DNA of 64,000 bases from contig ML681994.1 in the NCBI GenBank assembly GCA_007922195.1, positions 53,402,025-53,466,024 of the forward strand, read 5' to 3'. How positions within the stretch are numbered: the first letter of the stretch is position 1; each line of letters starts with the position of its first letter. This DNA comes from Podocnemis expansa (Eukaryota; Chordata; Testudines; Podocnemididae). The position numbers and the translations under genes are program-made. The notes below the pieces were generated by a model that worked only from the letters and a program-made list of their open reading frames with translations, had not been told where the DNA came from and searched no databases. This document shows positions 49,641-60,800 of this stretch, piece after piece.

Positions 49641-51024
49641 TCCTGTGATCTGCATTTGTGTGGGTAAGTAAACTGTGTGCAAATTTAATATCTTTCAGTC
49701 TCATAGGGTTCATATAATACTTCAAAGTCAATCTTAACTGAAGCAAAAGAACTGAGCAGAGTGACTGTGCATGCACACAAACACACATACCTTGCTAATT
49801 CTCACATCTTGCACTTTGCATCGCCATGCACTACTTGTACACTCATTCTTGTACAACAGAGTGTTATCTAGTATAACTTTACACCATATAAAATACATAT
49901 ATAAAATAACTAGAGTGAAGACAGAAAGAGAGCTCTTCCCAACCCAAAACTCTACATTAGCAAGGCAAACACAACCAGTAAGTGAAACAAAAAAGGAAGA
50001 GCACTGGATGTCCACACACTGCAGTTCATCCAGCTATGAAAAGATGAAAAATGTTACTCCTTCAAACTTTCAAAATACTAATTTTTTTAAAAAGTAACTG
50101 GTCAGTGTGATAAATTATAATGAGAAGAAACATTATAGATACTAAACAGGTTAGTATCAAAAACAGAGCAGATACTGTTTAGGAAGTGCTTGATTTATTG
50201 TGAAAAGATTTATTTCTCAGTTAGGGAAAAATTAATTTTAAGTTTGCCATTTAACAGTCTTGATTTATTCTACATGTACAAAGTAAAGCAGAATATAAAC
50301 CATTAATAGCAGTAGGGAAAAAAGGATAAAAAGCAAATTAAGACATATACCTCCGGCAAACTTCTGTGGTGTTTCACAAGACTCATTAGGGTTAGAATGC
50401 CAATCACCACTTCATTAAGTTGCATAAAGAGTTTTATGATTCAGATAAATACGCTGACTTAGTATCAAATTAATTGTTTTACTAACTGAAGCACCAGCTG
50501 CTTTCCCATTAATATTTGGTAGTGAAAAGTCCTGAAGCAGGGGGAATCTCTAGATGCACCTCTGTCACTCCAATACAATGCCAGCTTTGCACCATCTCTT
50601 AAATACACTTGCTATTTGTGACATAATAAGGTAACAACAATGTGTGGATCCACAAGGTACTTAGATGTCTATGTCTCAGGCTTAGGTGCCTAACTCCCAG
50701 AGTTAACTCTACTACAACTCACAACACTCCTGCTGACCCCTGTAGCCACCTAAACTCATTCAGCTACTAAGTTTTTTCAGAGCAAAAAATCACAAAGCAC
50801 TTATCTTCCTAATTCTGGGCATGTGCACTACCACCTTTCAACAGGCATCCAGTCGCCTAAGCTGCAGAGCAATTCACAAATCATGGGAAGACAGGTGTTT
50901 AGTCACCCAGAATTACGTGCATGGCCCGATCCAGTAGAAGTGTTCAGAGATTGCCTACTATGGGATCAGGTCCCTTCTAAACGATGGCAGTGTCAGCACA
51001 GGCAGCTTTCTACATTATAATTTT

Positions 51025-51080
51025 TAGTTCAGTGGTTAGAGAACTTGCCCACGATGTGGGAGACTCACATTCAATTCCAC
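51025..51080 (+). mobile_element. tRNA-derived SINE head
   Basis: Reads tagttcagtggttagaga (A box-like), then gatgtgggagactcac and attcaattcc (B box-like), the shape of a Pol III tRNA-derived promoter. The acceptor stem and CCA are missing, so it is a SINE head and not a tRNA gene. Surrounding 50650-51400 looks repeat-derived but boundaries are unclear. Confidence 0.5.
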
Positions 51081-52930
51081 CTGTCTGTCCTCCACCCCAG
51101 CTGGTCCACGTAGACTCAAAGTCTCATGTCAGAATAACCCAAAACTGATTGAACAGGGCACTCTCCTGTTCAAATCCTTCTACTCCTCCGGCAGAGGGAT
51201 GGAACTGCATGTCTCTAGGCAGCAACAAATGCAGAAGTCCTAATAACCTTCAAAGGGTGGAACTTTTACTCCACAGTAAAAGACAGAGAAACAGTCTTCC
51301 ATATTGTTACTATATACCTCCTTATTTTCCTGTGGTTTCAATGTATCATTTGGGTCACACACCATGTTCATCTCTTTGAGCTTAATATCCATCCTACCCA
51401 CTTAAAACCTCTGGCTCACATAGAAAACAGGCACGGCTTGATAAAGCAAACAATTTCCAGCAAATGTCAGGTGCATATCTAGGCACAGTTACCTACATTT
51501 TTGCCTCCTTTCAAGGCACCAAACACTAGAACTGACTGGCACAGAGATTCAAAGCCATAAATAATACATAAAGGTGTCACTAATTTACATCTTTAAAAAC
51601 TGCACCAGCAAAAATGGTCCCAGTCAAAAACTTAATGAAGACAAATTTAAGGCTTCAAATATATAATTTATCAGAAAAATAGGCATTCAAGTGAACATAA
51701 ATGTTGTAAGAGCCAGGAAACAAGTTTTAAAACCCCAAAACATCACAAAATACTGAAACTCAAAATTAAGGTATTCGAAATAACCTTAATTTTATCCTTG
51801 TATCCCAACACCTTTCACTCGATCATAAAATGCAAATCCATACCATATGTTTACAAAATATCAGACACTTTCAGTGCCAATAAGTCCCAACAATCTTACC
51901 CAATATTATGCTGACCTATTTGCTCACCAACATATCAGACCAGAAACTAACCCCCAAATTCATCCTCAACCTTCTACAAGGTAGTTTTGTGGAGAAGGCA
52001 CCAGACAAATGTAAAAAATCTGGGTTATATCTCTAGCATTACTACAGACTTCCTCAGTGACTGAAGGCAAGTCGGTTAATCTCTTTGTCCCAAGATCCCC
52101 ACTTGTATAGTTCCTCATACCATAAAGATACTGCAATTACTACACTGAAGCTTTCTGAGGTACTCGTATATTATTCTACCTAATTACCCTAAGGACCCTG
52201 TAAGTAACCCATTGCAGTATACATTCTAAATTTAAAATAAAATATGAAAGAGTGCTAGAGTATTTGTTCTTTTTTTAAAATGATGCTCCTATAACCAGTA
52301 TGTTATTAAATAGTTAATAATACTGGTGTTAAAAGTTAATTACAGTCTTTTATTCAAATGCCCTACTGAGATTAATTAAGGGGGGGGGATAATTTATACA
52401 TTTGGGAAGTAAATATGGATTAAAGAAGTCTTTTGCAACTGATGGGTGTATTTTAAATGCTGGAAAGTAGCAAACTATACATACAAAAGTATGCATAAAT
52501 CCACAAATCATTAATTTTAGGTTTATGGATTTATTTCATCCAGAGACTAGTCAGAACACCTGCCAGCCAACTGTGTTAAGGATGCAAGAAAGATCACACT
52601 TAACTCCAGTATACATTTCATAATTGGTATATGTCAGTTCAGTCAACATAAGCCTTAAAACAAAAACCACTAATGTGGAATGCTCTATATAAAGTGGTCA
52701 AAATGATTACAGGTACATGTCTCAATTTCATGGGATTTTTAAATTTGTATTACATGCATCAGCTGGGTCCACCTGTCCCTGTACCTATCCATTATCAATT
52801 GAATTGGTGGTTCTAGGCATTTCAGTATACATTTGTATTAATGAGGGAGCTGAATCTTGAAATGGGCAGTGGTCTTACAACTCATGCAAAGTGATCATCA
52901 TGGAAGAAAGACACAATATGGCAATTCTGA

Positions 52931-53138
52931 CAGAAAGGAATGAAACTAAATGCAAGGGGATGTAAAACATAGGATCAGGTCATAGAGTAACAGCAAATCA
53001 GAGCAGTTTACAGGCTCAAACCATGGGAAGCCTGAAGTCAAATTACCCTTTGTAATGGGAAAAGAACCCATAGCCTCGATTAAGTCCCGCTTTCACAGAA
53101 TTTAGCTTGCCATATTAATTCGAGTTCAGCTGTTTCTC
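52931..53138. repeat. Left arm of the 208-bp near-perfect palindrome
   Basis: Pairs with 53173-53381. Read against the right arm there is one substitution (ttttacatcccc against acaccccc) and one missing T (gggtaattt). Its first four bases (caga) coincide with the end of the target duplication, a microhomology at the junction. Confidence 0.97.
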
Positions 53139-53528
53139 GTTAGAGATGTACCTGGGACATCAAGACTTCAAAGAGAAACAGCTGAACTCGAATTAATATG
53201 GCAAGCTAAATTCTGTGAAAGCGGGACTTAATCGAGGCTATGGGTTCTTTTCCCATTACAAAGGGTAATTTTGACTTCAGGCTTCCCATGGTTTGAGCCT
53301 GTAAACTGCTCTGATTTGCTGTTACTCTATGACCTGATCCTATGTTTTACACCCCCTTGCATTTAGTTTCATTCCTTTCTGCAAGTTCACCCATCTTCGA
53401 AGCATCTGAGGAAGTGGGATCTTCTCCCACGAAAGCTCATGCAAAAAATAAATCTGTTAGTCTTAAAGTGCCACACAACTCCTTGTTGTTTTTTTACTGG
53501 ACTAGACTAACACAGCTATCCCTTTTGA
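52935..53528 (+). mobile_element. Penelope-like retroelement insertion with snap-back inverted duplication
   Basis: The sense part is 53173-53528. It begins inside the ORF: frame 3 reads ETAELELIWQAKFCESGT then a stop, the end of a GIY-YIG endonuclease as found in Penelope-like elements, followed by a 3' UTR (gaagtgggatcttctccc, aaatctgttagtctt, gtgccacac) and the terminus ctagactaacacagctatcc. Left of it 52931-53138 is an inverted copy of 53173-53381, differing by one base and one T indel, across a 34-nt spacer. The whole is bounded by the 12-bp direct repeat aattctgacaga (52923-52934, 53529-53540), so arms and tail entered together. Confidence 0.8.
53173..53381. repeat. Right arm of the 208-bp near-perfect palindrome
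   Basis: Inverted partner of 52931-53138, beginning gagaaacagctgaactcg and ending tcattcctttctg. This arm continues without a break into the element's 3' UTR and tail, so it is the original orientation. Confidence 0.97.
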
Positions 53529-54356
53529 AATTCTGACAGAGCAGAAGATAGTTCAAAAAGATGAGTGGTTGATCACGAAAACACAAAATTGAGCAGAGCT
53601 TATTAGCACTGGCAGAAATATGAAGTTAACATATGGTAGAGAAGAGGGATTCAAAGTGGGAAGAAGATATGGTCATTTCAATGGGCCAAGATGATTTTTA
53701 CCAGCTACATTTTATATATACACTCCGTCTTCTCTCCACTTGGCTTTGCCCCTTCTACCAGGCAGTCCCCATGCCTAGAAGAGTTTCTCTGTTTTCATCA
53801 AAGACTAGCACCTTCTTTCTCTCTCTAGTTCCTATTTAAAAATGCACTTCAAGCAATTTCTCCTACCTTTTCAAAGATTCGTTTATTCCCTATTATCTGA
53901 TCTGTGATCATTCTTTTTGTCTTACTTATTCGTTCTGGACTTATCTTGAAAACCTCTAGGATGCAGAAATATGTATTTTTGAGACATGCTAAGCCATGTG
54001 TAATGCTGTACAATGGGTATTTTATTAATCCCCTTATTAAGGAGAGGTTGTCAGTTCTGCTGCTATTAGACTACAGACACTGCCCTTCACTATCATTGTG
54101 ATAACCTTGTCTTCTATAAACCAGAGATGGTGCTTGTTAACCACCAGAAAGATACTTCAGAGTACTAGTTCCTGCTCCCTCTGTGGCTGCTCATAATTTG
54201 GAGAACTGTTCATGGTGTGGGAAATTTACATTAGAGGTGATCTTTTCATTGCCAAGTTGTTCAGTCACCAGGCATTTGGCATCTCAAGAAACAATTTTTC
54301 ATTTGAATCTGGATAAGGGAATAACCACCATTTCTCTCAAACTTGGACCTTGACAA

Positions 54357-54517
54357 CAGGGGCATCGCTGGCGCTAGGCACATGGGGTACATGCCCCGAA
54401 TCCCAGTGTCAGCGCCCCAGGTCTGGCACCTCCCCCCCGGTCCAATTGGGCCGGGGATGCTGGGCCCAGCCGCCCGCAGCCCCTCCCAGTCCCAGCCCCG
54501 AGGCAGTGACACCCCTG
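54357..54517. mobile_element. GC-rich hAT MITE, 161 bp
   Basis: Perfect 8-bp target duplication cttgacaa (54349-54356 and 54518-54525). Ends caggggcatcgctgg and, reversed, caggggtgtcactgc match well. Very GC-rich interior (cccgcagcccctcccagtcc) in AT-rich intron, with several CpGs. No transposase. Confidence 0.88.
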
Positions 54518-56711
54518 CTTGACAAAAAGTCATGACTTCATAGTTCCCAATTTGGGTCTAGAGGGGAGCTCAAGATCCCTTTGAGATTACAGTTAGTACA
54601 GAACCCAAACTGGCTGCTCACTTGACAGAATTAGGCACAGGAAGTGGATTGTACAAGTTCTTAGACAATAACTGTACTGGCTTCCTAGTATATTCTTTGT
54701 TCTGGATATAATTTAAAGTTTGACTGACCTATTAAGTCCTATGTGGCTGGGGATTTAGTTTCCTGGGAGAGACTACCTTTCTTCCAAGTATCACCAAAGT
54801 AGCAGAGATCAGCCAGGGTACTCAAGTTTCAATATGATGGAGCTGATGCAGCAATCATTAGTGGAAGACCAATTCTAGAATATGCTGCATTCAGTGGTAC
54901 AACAGCTGGAATCTGACAACTTTATGGAACAGTGCCAGGCCTGTTTCCTATCCTTTGCTTTTGCAAGAAGAGTGTTGGTTGTGCATTTTTGTCTGTGATG
55001 GTTTGGAAACTAAGGAAATAGTCAAGAAGGACAAGAGGAAAGGAGGAAAGTTTAAAACACAAGGCGTGTTATGTTAAATATTAAATAAACATGCAAAGGT
55101 ACTATGGGATACACTTTAAAGTAGGGTACTGATAACTGAGAAATATTCCAAGGTTAAAACAATATTGGACTATTACCTACCTATTATTTATCCTTTGTAT
55201 TTAACTGCCTGCCTATGACTTCCCATAATTTCCCAAAACTGTGAACACTGACACTGATGAAAAATGAAAGCTTAAAAATATACCATCATCCATCAAAACG
55301 ATAAAAAATGAATTCTGCAAATTCTACAGAGTGAGAAGTAATGAAAGAAAAAAAAATATTATATATATATATATATATATATAAGAGCCCTGATGGGAAA
55401 ACGAAACTATCTGTTGTTGATCATGAAATACTGTCAAAGATACTAAAAATAAATTGCAATTTCTTTTCACAGAAGACAGAAAAGGTGCAATTCTTAAAGT
55501 TGAACTAAAACAGACAAGTCTATGAAGTTTTTTTCTGTAACAATGTGTCTATAAACACATTTTGATGAAGCATCTAGATGTGGCATTTGCAATCGTCTTC
55601 AACATAGGTGGTTACATATGTAGTCAAATACAACTATATTTTATTACACCCAGATACAAGATGATCTTATTGGAAAAAATGAACGAATTCTTCATAAAGC
55701 ACATGTAAAACTAATTGTTTAAGTTATCAGCTTCTTGCCACGTGAACACAGACTAGTCTTAGAACAAGAAAGCAATCTAAGATTTTCTATTCAGCAAAAA
55801 AGTAAATCCAGATTTTTTTGTAGGTTCAGTGTTTTATAAAAATCTGTGCCAGCACTACACTGATCTAAACAAGACTTTTCCTTCACCTACAGAATGAACA
55901 ACACCGAGTCAAACTGCAAAGTGTTAGCCAAAGCAGAATGCTGCATTCCAGAGCTTAAAACTCACTGTAATGTTCTGTAACCTGATTACAGCAGTGCTAT
56001 AGGAGACACACTCCTTTGTCTGTCATTAGTTTAGGTTGAAGCTAATCACGACTCAAAAACCTCTTCATAGATAACTCTCTCCTATTCACAATAGCTTGCA
56101 CATATGAAAAAACACACCCATTTGTCTACTGCTGTTAATCCTATAAATTCAACAGCACTCTGCACCCTAATACATATACCCAAAAGAGCATTCGTACTGA
56201 CATAGCCAAAGCCCAAGGAAAAGCTAATAGGAAACCCATTACTCTGTAATAGAATAGCAAACAATACAGACAGGATTTCTGACTAGCTATTGCTTTTTCT
56301 CTACGTGGAACAGAGCGAAAAGGGAAAAGTGTGCTGAGGTATAATTATGATATGGACTCACCCTATCTTCCTTATAAAAATACGCACTGGTCTAATGAAA
56401 CATTATAATGTACCATTTTTGCCAAAGTCTCCATGCCAATGGTACAATGCTCAGTGGTTGAACAGTGTTAATGGATCACCAGATGAACAATCTGTGATGT
56501 TGCCTGAGGTCTCTCATATCTCAGAGTCTAAGATGAGCCCACAAACTTCAGAGTGAGCAATATTGTCTCCAAGATATGGAATTTCTGTATTTTATATGCC
56601 ATCTTAATTTTAAAAGGTGTATGAACATTACCAATGCAAACCCAAATGCCTTTGGATTTGGCAAATTCCTTCAAGCAGTAGTTATAAAACATGCACCTTT
56701 TGAGTTCTATA

Positions 56712-56736
56712 CAGCTAGTCCTCACTTAGTGACCTA
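56712..56736 (+). repeat. Tigger left terminal inverted repeat
   Basis: Next to a TA dinucleotide; pairs with 59142-59166. Confidence 0.93.
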
Positions 56737-56902
56737 CTCGTTTAGTGACCCCTCGGAGTTATGACCAGCTCTCTGACGAGTTGGTATTATGGCGATGTAC
56801 AAGAACTCGCATCAGCGCTCTCAGATTCATCTCGTTCCCACAGTCAGAACTAGCGTTTTTCGTCTATGTATTTTTACTTTATTGTGCACCCCAAAGTACA
56901 AG

Positions 56903-58724
56903 ATGTCGGCAAAAAGGAAGAGCATGACTTCACCCAGAGAAAGCGCCAAGAAACAAAGGAAGGCTATTGATCTTGAGACAAAAATGAAGATAATAAACGA
57001 ATATGAAGCTGGTAAGAAAGTTAAAGCGATAGCACGTGGCTTGGAGCTGGCACATTCAACTGTGTCAACGATCTTGAAGGATAAAGATCGAGTGAAAGAA
57101 GCAGTGAAATCATCAAAAGGATATAAAGCCATAATAACTAGGCAGCAGAAAGGCCTCATTCATGAAATGGAAAAATTACTGGCGATATGGTTTGACGACC
57201 AGATACAAAAAAGAATGCCAATGAGCCTTTTAATAATTCAAGCAAAGGCACGCAGTATCTTCGAAACGTTGAAAGCACGCGAAAATGAAGAGTCAACGGA
57301 AACATTTACGGCAAGTCATGGATGGTTTCAACATTTTCGTCGGAGATTCAGCCTTCATAATCGAAGTATCAGTGGTGAGGCGGCAAGCGTGGACATAGAA
57401 GCATCAGAAAGATTTGTGGATGAATTTGACGAAATGATCGAGAAAGGCAGGTATCGTCTGGAACAGATCTTTAATGCAGTTGAAACCGGACTATTTTGGA
57501 AAAAATACCCAAAAGATCCTACATACACAAAGAGGCTAAAGCAATGCCCGGTTTCAAGGCTTTTAAGGACAGGGTCACATTGTTGTTGGGAGGAAATGTC
57601 GCTGGATTTCAGTTAAAACCTTTTCTCATCTATCGTTCTGCAAACCCACGTGCACTGAAGCAGGTTAGTAAGCACACGCTGCCCGTTTACTATCATTCAA
57701 ATAACAAAGCATGGATGACGCAATCTTTATCTGAGGACTGGTTCATGAACTGCTTCATACCCTCGGTCAAGCATTACTGTCTGGAAAACGGTGTTCCCTT
57801 TAAAATTATCCTCCTACTTGATAACGCCCCAGGCCACCCTCAGCATCTTGATGATCTACACCCTGATGTAAAGGTCATGTATCTGCCTAAAAACACAACT
57901 GCTGTGTTACAACCAATGGACCAGGGGGCTATCTCTACGTTTAAAGCGCTATATTTGCGTGCAATGTTTTCCAAAGCGGTAGCAGCAACAGAAAATGGTC
58001 AAGTAACCCTGCACGATTTTTGGAAATCATATAATATTTTACACTGCATAAAGAACATTGAATCAGCTTGGGTGGGAGTGACAGAACAGTGCATGCAAGG
58101 CATATGGAAAAAATGCCTGAAACGTTTTGTAAATAATTTCGAAGGGTTTGAGAAAAACGAACATATTGATGTCATAAATAAAAAAATTGTGGAACTTGCT
58201 AATGTGCTTAATTTAGATGTTGACGTGGAAGATATTGAAGAATTAGTGGAATACGTCGAGGGAGAGCTAACGAAGATTTAATAGAGTTGGAAGCGCAGCA
58301 GCACTTGAAAGAGGAGGAAGAAGAAGAAGAGGAAAGAGTGGAAGAAGTACAAAAGAAGTTCACTGTAAAGGGGTTAGCTGACGTCTTCTCCAAAGTGAAT
58401 GCAGCAATGTTAGAACTAGAGAGTATGGACCCAAATGTTGAATGGTTCACGAAAGTGGAACGACAAATGAATTAAATTTTACGATGCTATTGTGAAATTT
58501 ATGAAGAAAAAAAGAAAATTACAACACAGACCACACTAACGAGATACTTCTCTAAAGTTCCATCCAGGACCCCTACCCCTCCCCTCCCAAGTCCTTCCAT
58601 TTCCTTGCCATCATCTCCCTTACCAGTGCCTTCTACAGCTCCTGATAACCCTGCTGATCTCTCCGACGATGACATTGATGATCCCCCTGGTGCTGAACCA
58701 CACTTTGAAGGATTTGATGAGTAA
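56903..58724 (+). pseudogene. Tigger-type transposase, disrupted (two frameshifts, one stop)
   Basis: The ATG at 56903 starts MSAKRKSMTSPRESAKKQRK, a basic N-terminus, then a CENP-B/pogo-type helix-turn-helix (ETKMKIINEYEAGKKVKAIA, STVSTILKDKD) and a second CENP-B-like DNA-binding part (ASHGWFQHFRRRFSLHNRS). The DDE_1 catalytic core follows with LLLDNAPGHP (Asp at 57820-57822) and QPMDQGAI (Asp at 57919-57921), spaced DD32D. The expected first Asp (DETGLFW) is Val at 57479-57481. Single-base deletions break the frame in the A run 57500-57505 and near 58262-58275, and TAA interrupts at 58473-58475. The acidic tail ends at TAA 58722-58724. It cannot make an active enzyme. Confidence 0.92.
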
Positions 58725-58837
58725 AAATGTCAATGTAATCTGAATGTTTATTTTCATATTTCTTTGGTACATCATTTTTATAATTTTTGCTGATTGCATT
58801 TTTATGTTCTGTAATACAGTATGTAAGGAGTTATGCC

Positions 58838-58843
58838 AATAAA
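58838..58843 (+). promoter_or_regulatory. Poly(A) signal of the Tigger transcript
   Basis: AATAAA 114 bp after the transposase stop, within the element. Confidence 0.6.
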
Positions 58844-59141
58844 ACAAAGTTATCACGATGGAGTTTATTTTAGGCCTTTTCTTTACAGTACTATTCAGAA
58901 TATTAAAAACGATTACCTGTATTTACAGTACACTATGCAACCTAAGTTCAGTACATTAAAGCTTAAAACATTTAAAATATATATTAAAAATGTTATAAAT
59001 GATGCAAAGGTGACATTAAAACTATCTACAGATGGTTGAAAAACCCACTACCAGTAAAGTACATTATGCCTGAAATACTGGTAAGGGCTGCTCCTCGTTT
59101 AGCGACCAATTCGTTTATCAACCGGGTTTCAGGAACGGAAC

Positions 59142-59166
59142 CCGGTCACTAAGTGAGGACTACCTG
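59142..59166 (-). repeat. Tigger right terminal inverted repeat
   Basis: Reverse complement of the left end with one mismatch in the outer 23 bases, followed by TA. Confidence 0.93.
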
Positions 59167-60606
59167 TATTTTTATCTGTTCTGTGCAGACACAGATCACC
59201 GTATACTCAGAAACTGTGACAAGCTCACTTTCAACTTTTAAGGCGTCACAGAAATTTAGAATGTCTCATTTCTCAGTATAGATAAAACTGGGGAGGAATA
59301 AGTATGAAGGCAACATAGGCAATTCTTAATGGAAAATTAAAAATGCATCATTTGTGAAAACCTCAACTGTTTAGTCAGTGTGTGGGAAAAGCAATAGCTA
59401 CCAGGAAAGTTTCCTGTTGAAAAAAATTCTAAACAAAAAGTTAAAAGGGAAAAATTCATAAAGATTTCTAAGAAGCAGGATGAGACTAAAGATTTTCCTT
59501 GGTCTACTCGAGAAGGCTGCTTTCAAGACTGCAGAAACATGTACTCAGTAGAATTGCCCTGAGTGAGTGAACCACATCTTGTACTCTTGATGGAGTTGGG
59601 AACCAGAGCACAATTCTATAAAAAAGGTCCCTGGAATGGTGGCTCTTCCAGGTGAGCAACCCTTAGCTCTATCTAACACTTCAGCGATATCTCAGATTCT
59701 GCAATACATTAGGGAAGTGCCTCTTTTCTCAAGAACAAGGATGCTTATGTGCCACTTCATCCAAAATAAGCATTTATTTTAGGTTGTTCTTTCCAAAAGC
59801 CTGACTAATATAGGCTGATTTTATGCTCCTGAATGCAAGACTACTCGCTTGGTAAAGATTCATCTAATCACTAGCATAAAAATCTGTGGTGTAGCTACGA
59901 AAGAATGCATAGGGTGTTTCTATTTTGATGTCAGTCCATGTTACTGAATTCTGCAGGAGACATTATCTCTTGTAGTAGTCATATTGGACTACTGTGTATG
60001 GCAGCCTGCAAGCACACACTTAAATAGGATGTACTTTGATAAGATAAAGGCCCAGGTCATTTCTCTTGCTGTCATAACTGCAGTAATACTGTTATGCAGT
60101 CTTCATATTTCTTCAGCACTGCAATTAGGAAGATTATTCTCTAGGCTACCATATAATGCAGTCCTCAACAAATGTGCCACAATCCTAGGTGCTAGCTCCC
60201 AAACTAGGGCACCTAAGTGTGCAGCATGTTAGAAAGGCCCCCCATTACCAAAATGATGCCACCACTGCTGCAAACAATTGCAACGGTGGTCCAGAACACA
60301 GAAGCCCTCCCACCATGAACATCGTCCATGGAAAAGAAACCCACCACAGCCAAAAAAGGGTTGCATGTTGCTGAAAGCACCAGCAGCCTTTTTGGGAGCA
60401 GAATGCCAGGGCACATTCTGTTCCTGGATTATTCCAGCACTGCTAGGCACAAGGGTACAGTTCCCAGGTGCCACAGTGACCTGGTGCCTGGGTTTCATTG
60501 TGCCCTGATATAATGCTTTTGTTCTCTCAGAATCATATTTAGCAGTGACTGCAATGCTCATCTATTCTAACCCACTAACAAAATGCATGATATGTTATAT
60601 CTAAAG

Positions 60607-60800
60607 CAGTGGCCTCAAACTCAAATCACCACGAGGGCCGCATGAGGACTAGTACATTAGCCCAAGGGCCGCACCACTGAAAGCTTTTTGTACCACGATA
60701 TTGCAAATATCGGTAATGATCATAATTGTGTCATCACAGGCCACAGGGAACAGCTTTAGGGGCTGCATGCAGCCCATGGGCCACATGTTTGAGACCCCTG
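60607..60800. mobile_element. hAT MITE, 194 bp
   Basis: Ends cagtggcctcaaac and, reversed, caggggtctcaaac match at 12 of 14 bases. Flanks atctaaag (60599-60606) and atctaaac (60801-60808) are an 8-bp target duplication with one change. The interior (gagggccgcatgagg, gggctgcatgcagccc) is typical of GC-richer hAT MITEs. No transposase. Confidence 0.85.

Larger units (their letters stand above)
56712..59166 (+). mobile_element. Tigger/pogo DNA transposon, nearly full length
   Basis: 2455 bp with terminal inverted repeats: left cagctagtcctcacttagtg then acc, right (reversed) caggtagtcctcacttagtg then acc, one mismatch in the first 23 bases. It is flanked by TA (56710-56711, 59167-59168), the duplication made by Tc1/mariner/pogo elements. 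Subterminal cgtttagtgacc / cgtttagcgacc motifs repeat inside the ends, which may be transposase binding sites. It contains one transposase gene with an AATAAA poly(A) signal at 58838-58843. The good end match suggests a fairly young copy. Confidence 0.93.

Noticed and set aside
51025..51080. A tRNA gene
   Set aside because: Only A- and B-box-like parts are present; stems do not pair properly and the acceptor end is missing. Better explained as a SINE head.
52931..53381. Twin-priming 5' inversion as the origin of the palindrome
   Set aside because: Twin priming inverts a segment but does not leave a second full copy; here the same 208 bp is present twice, so snap-back or template switching fits better.
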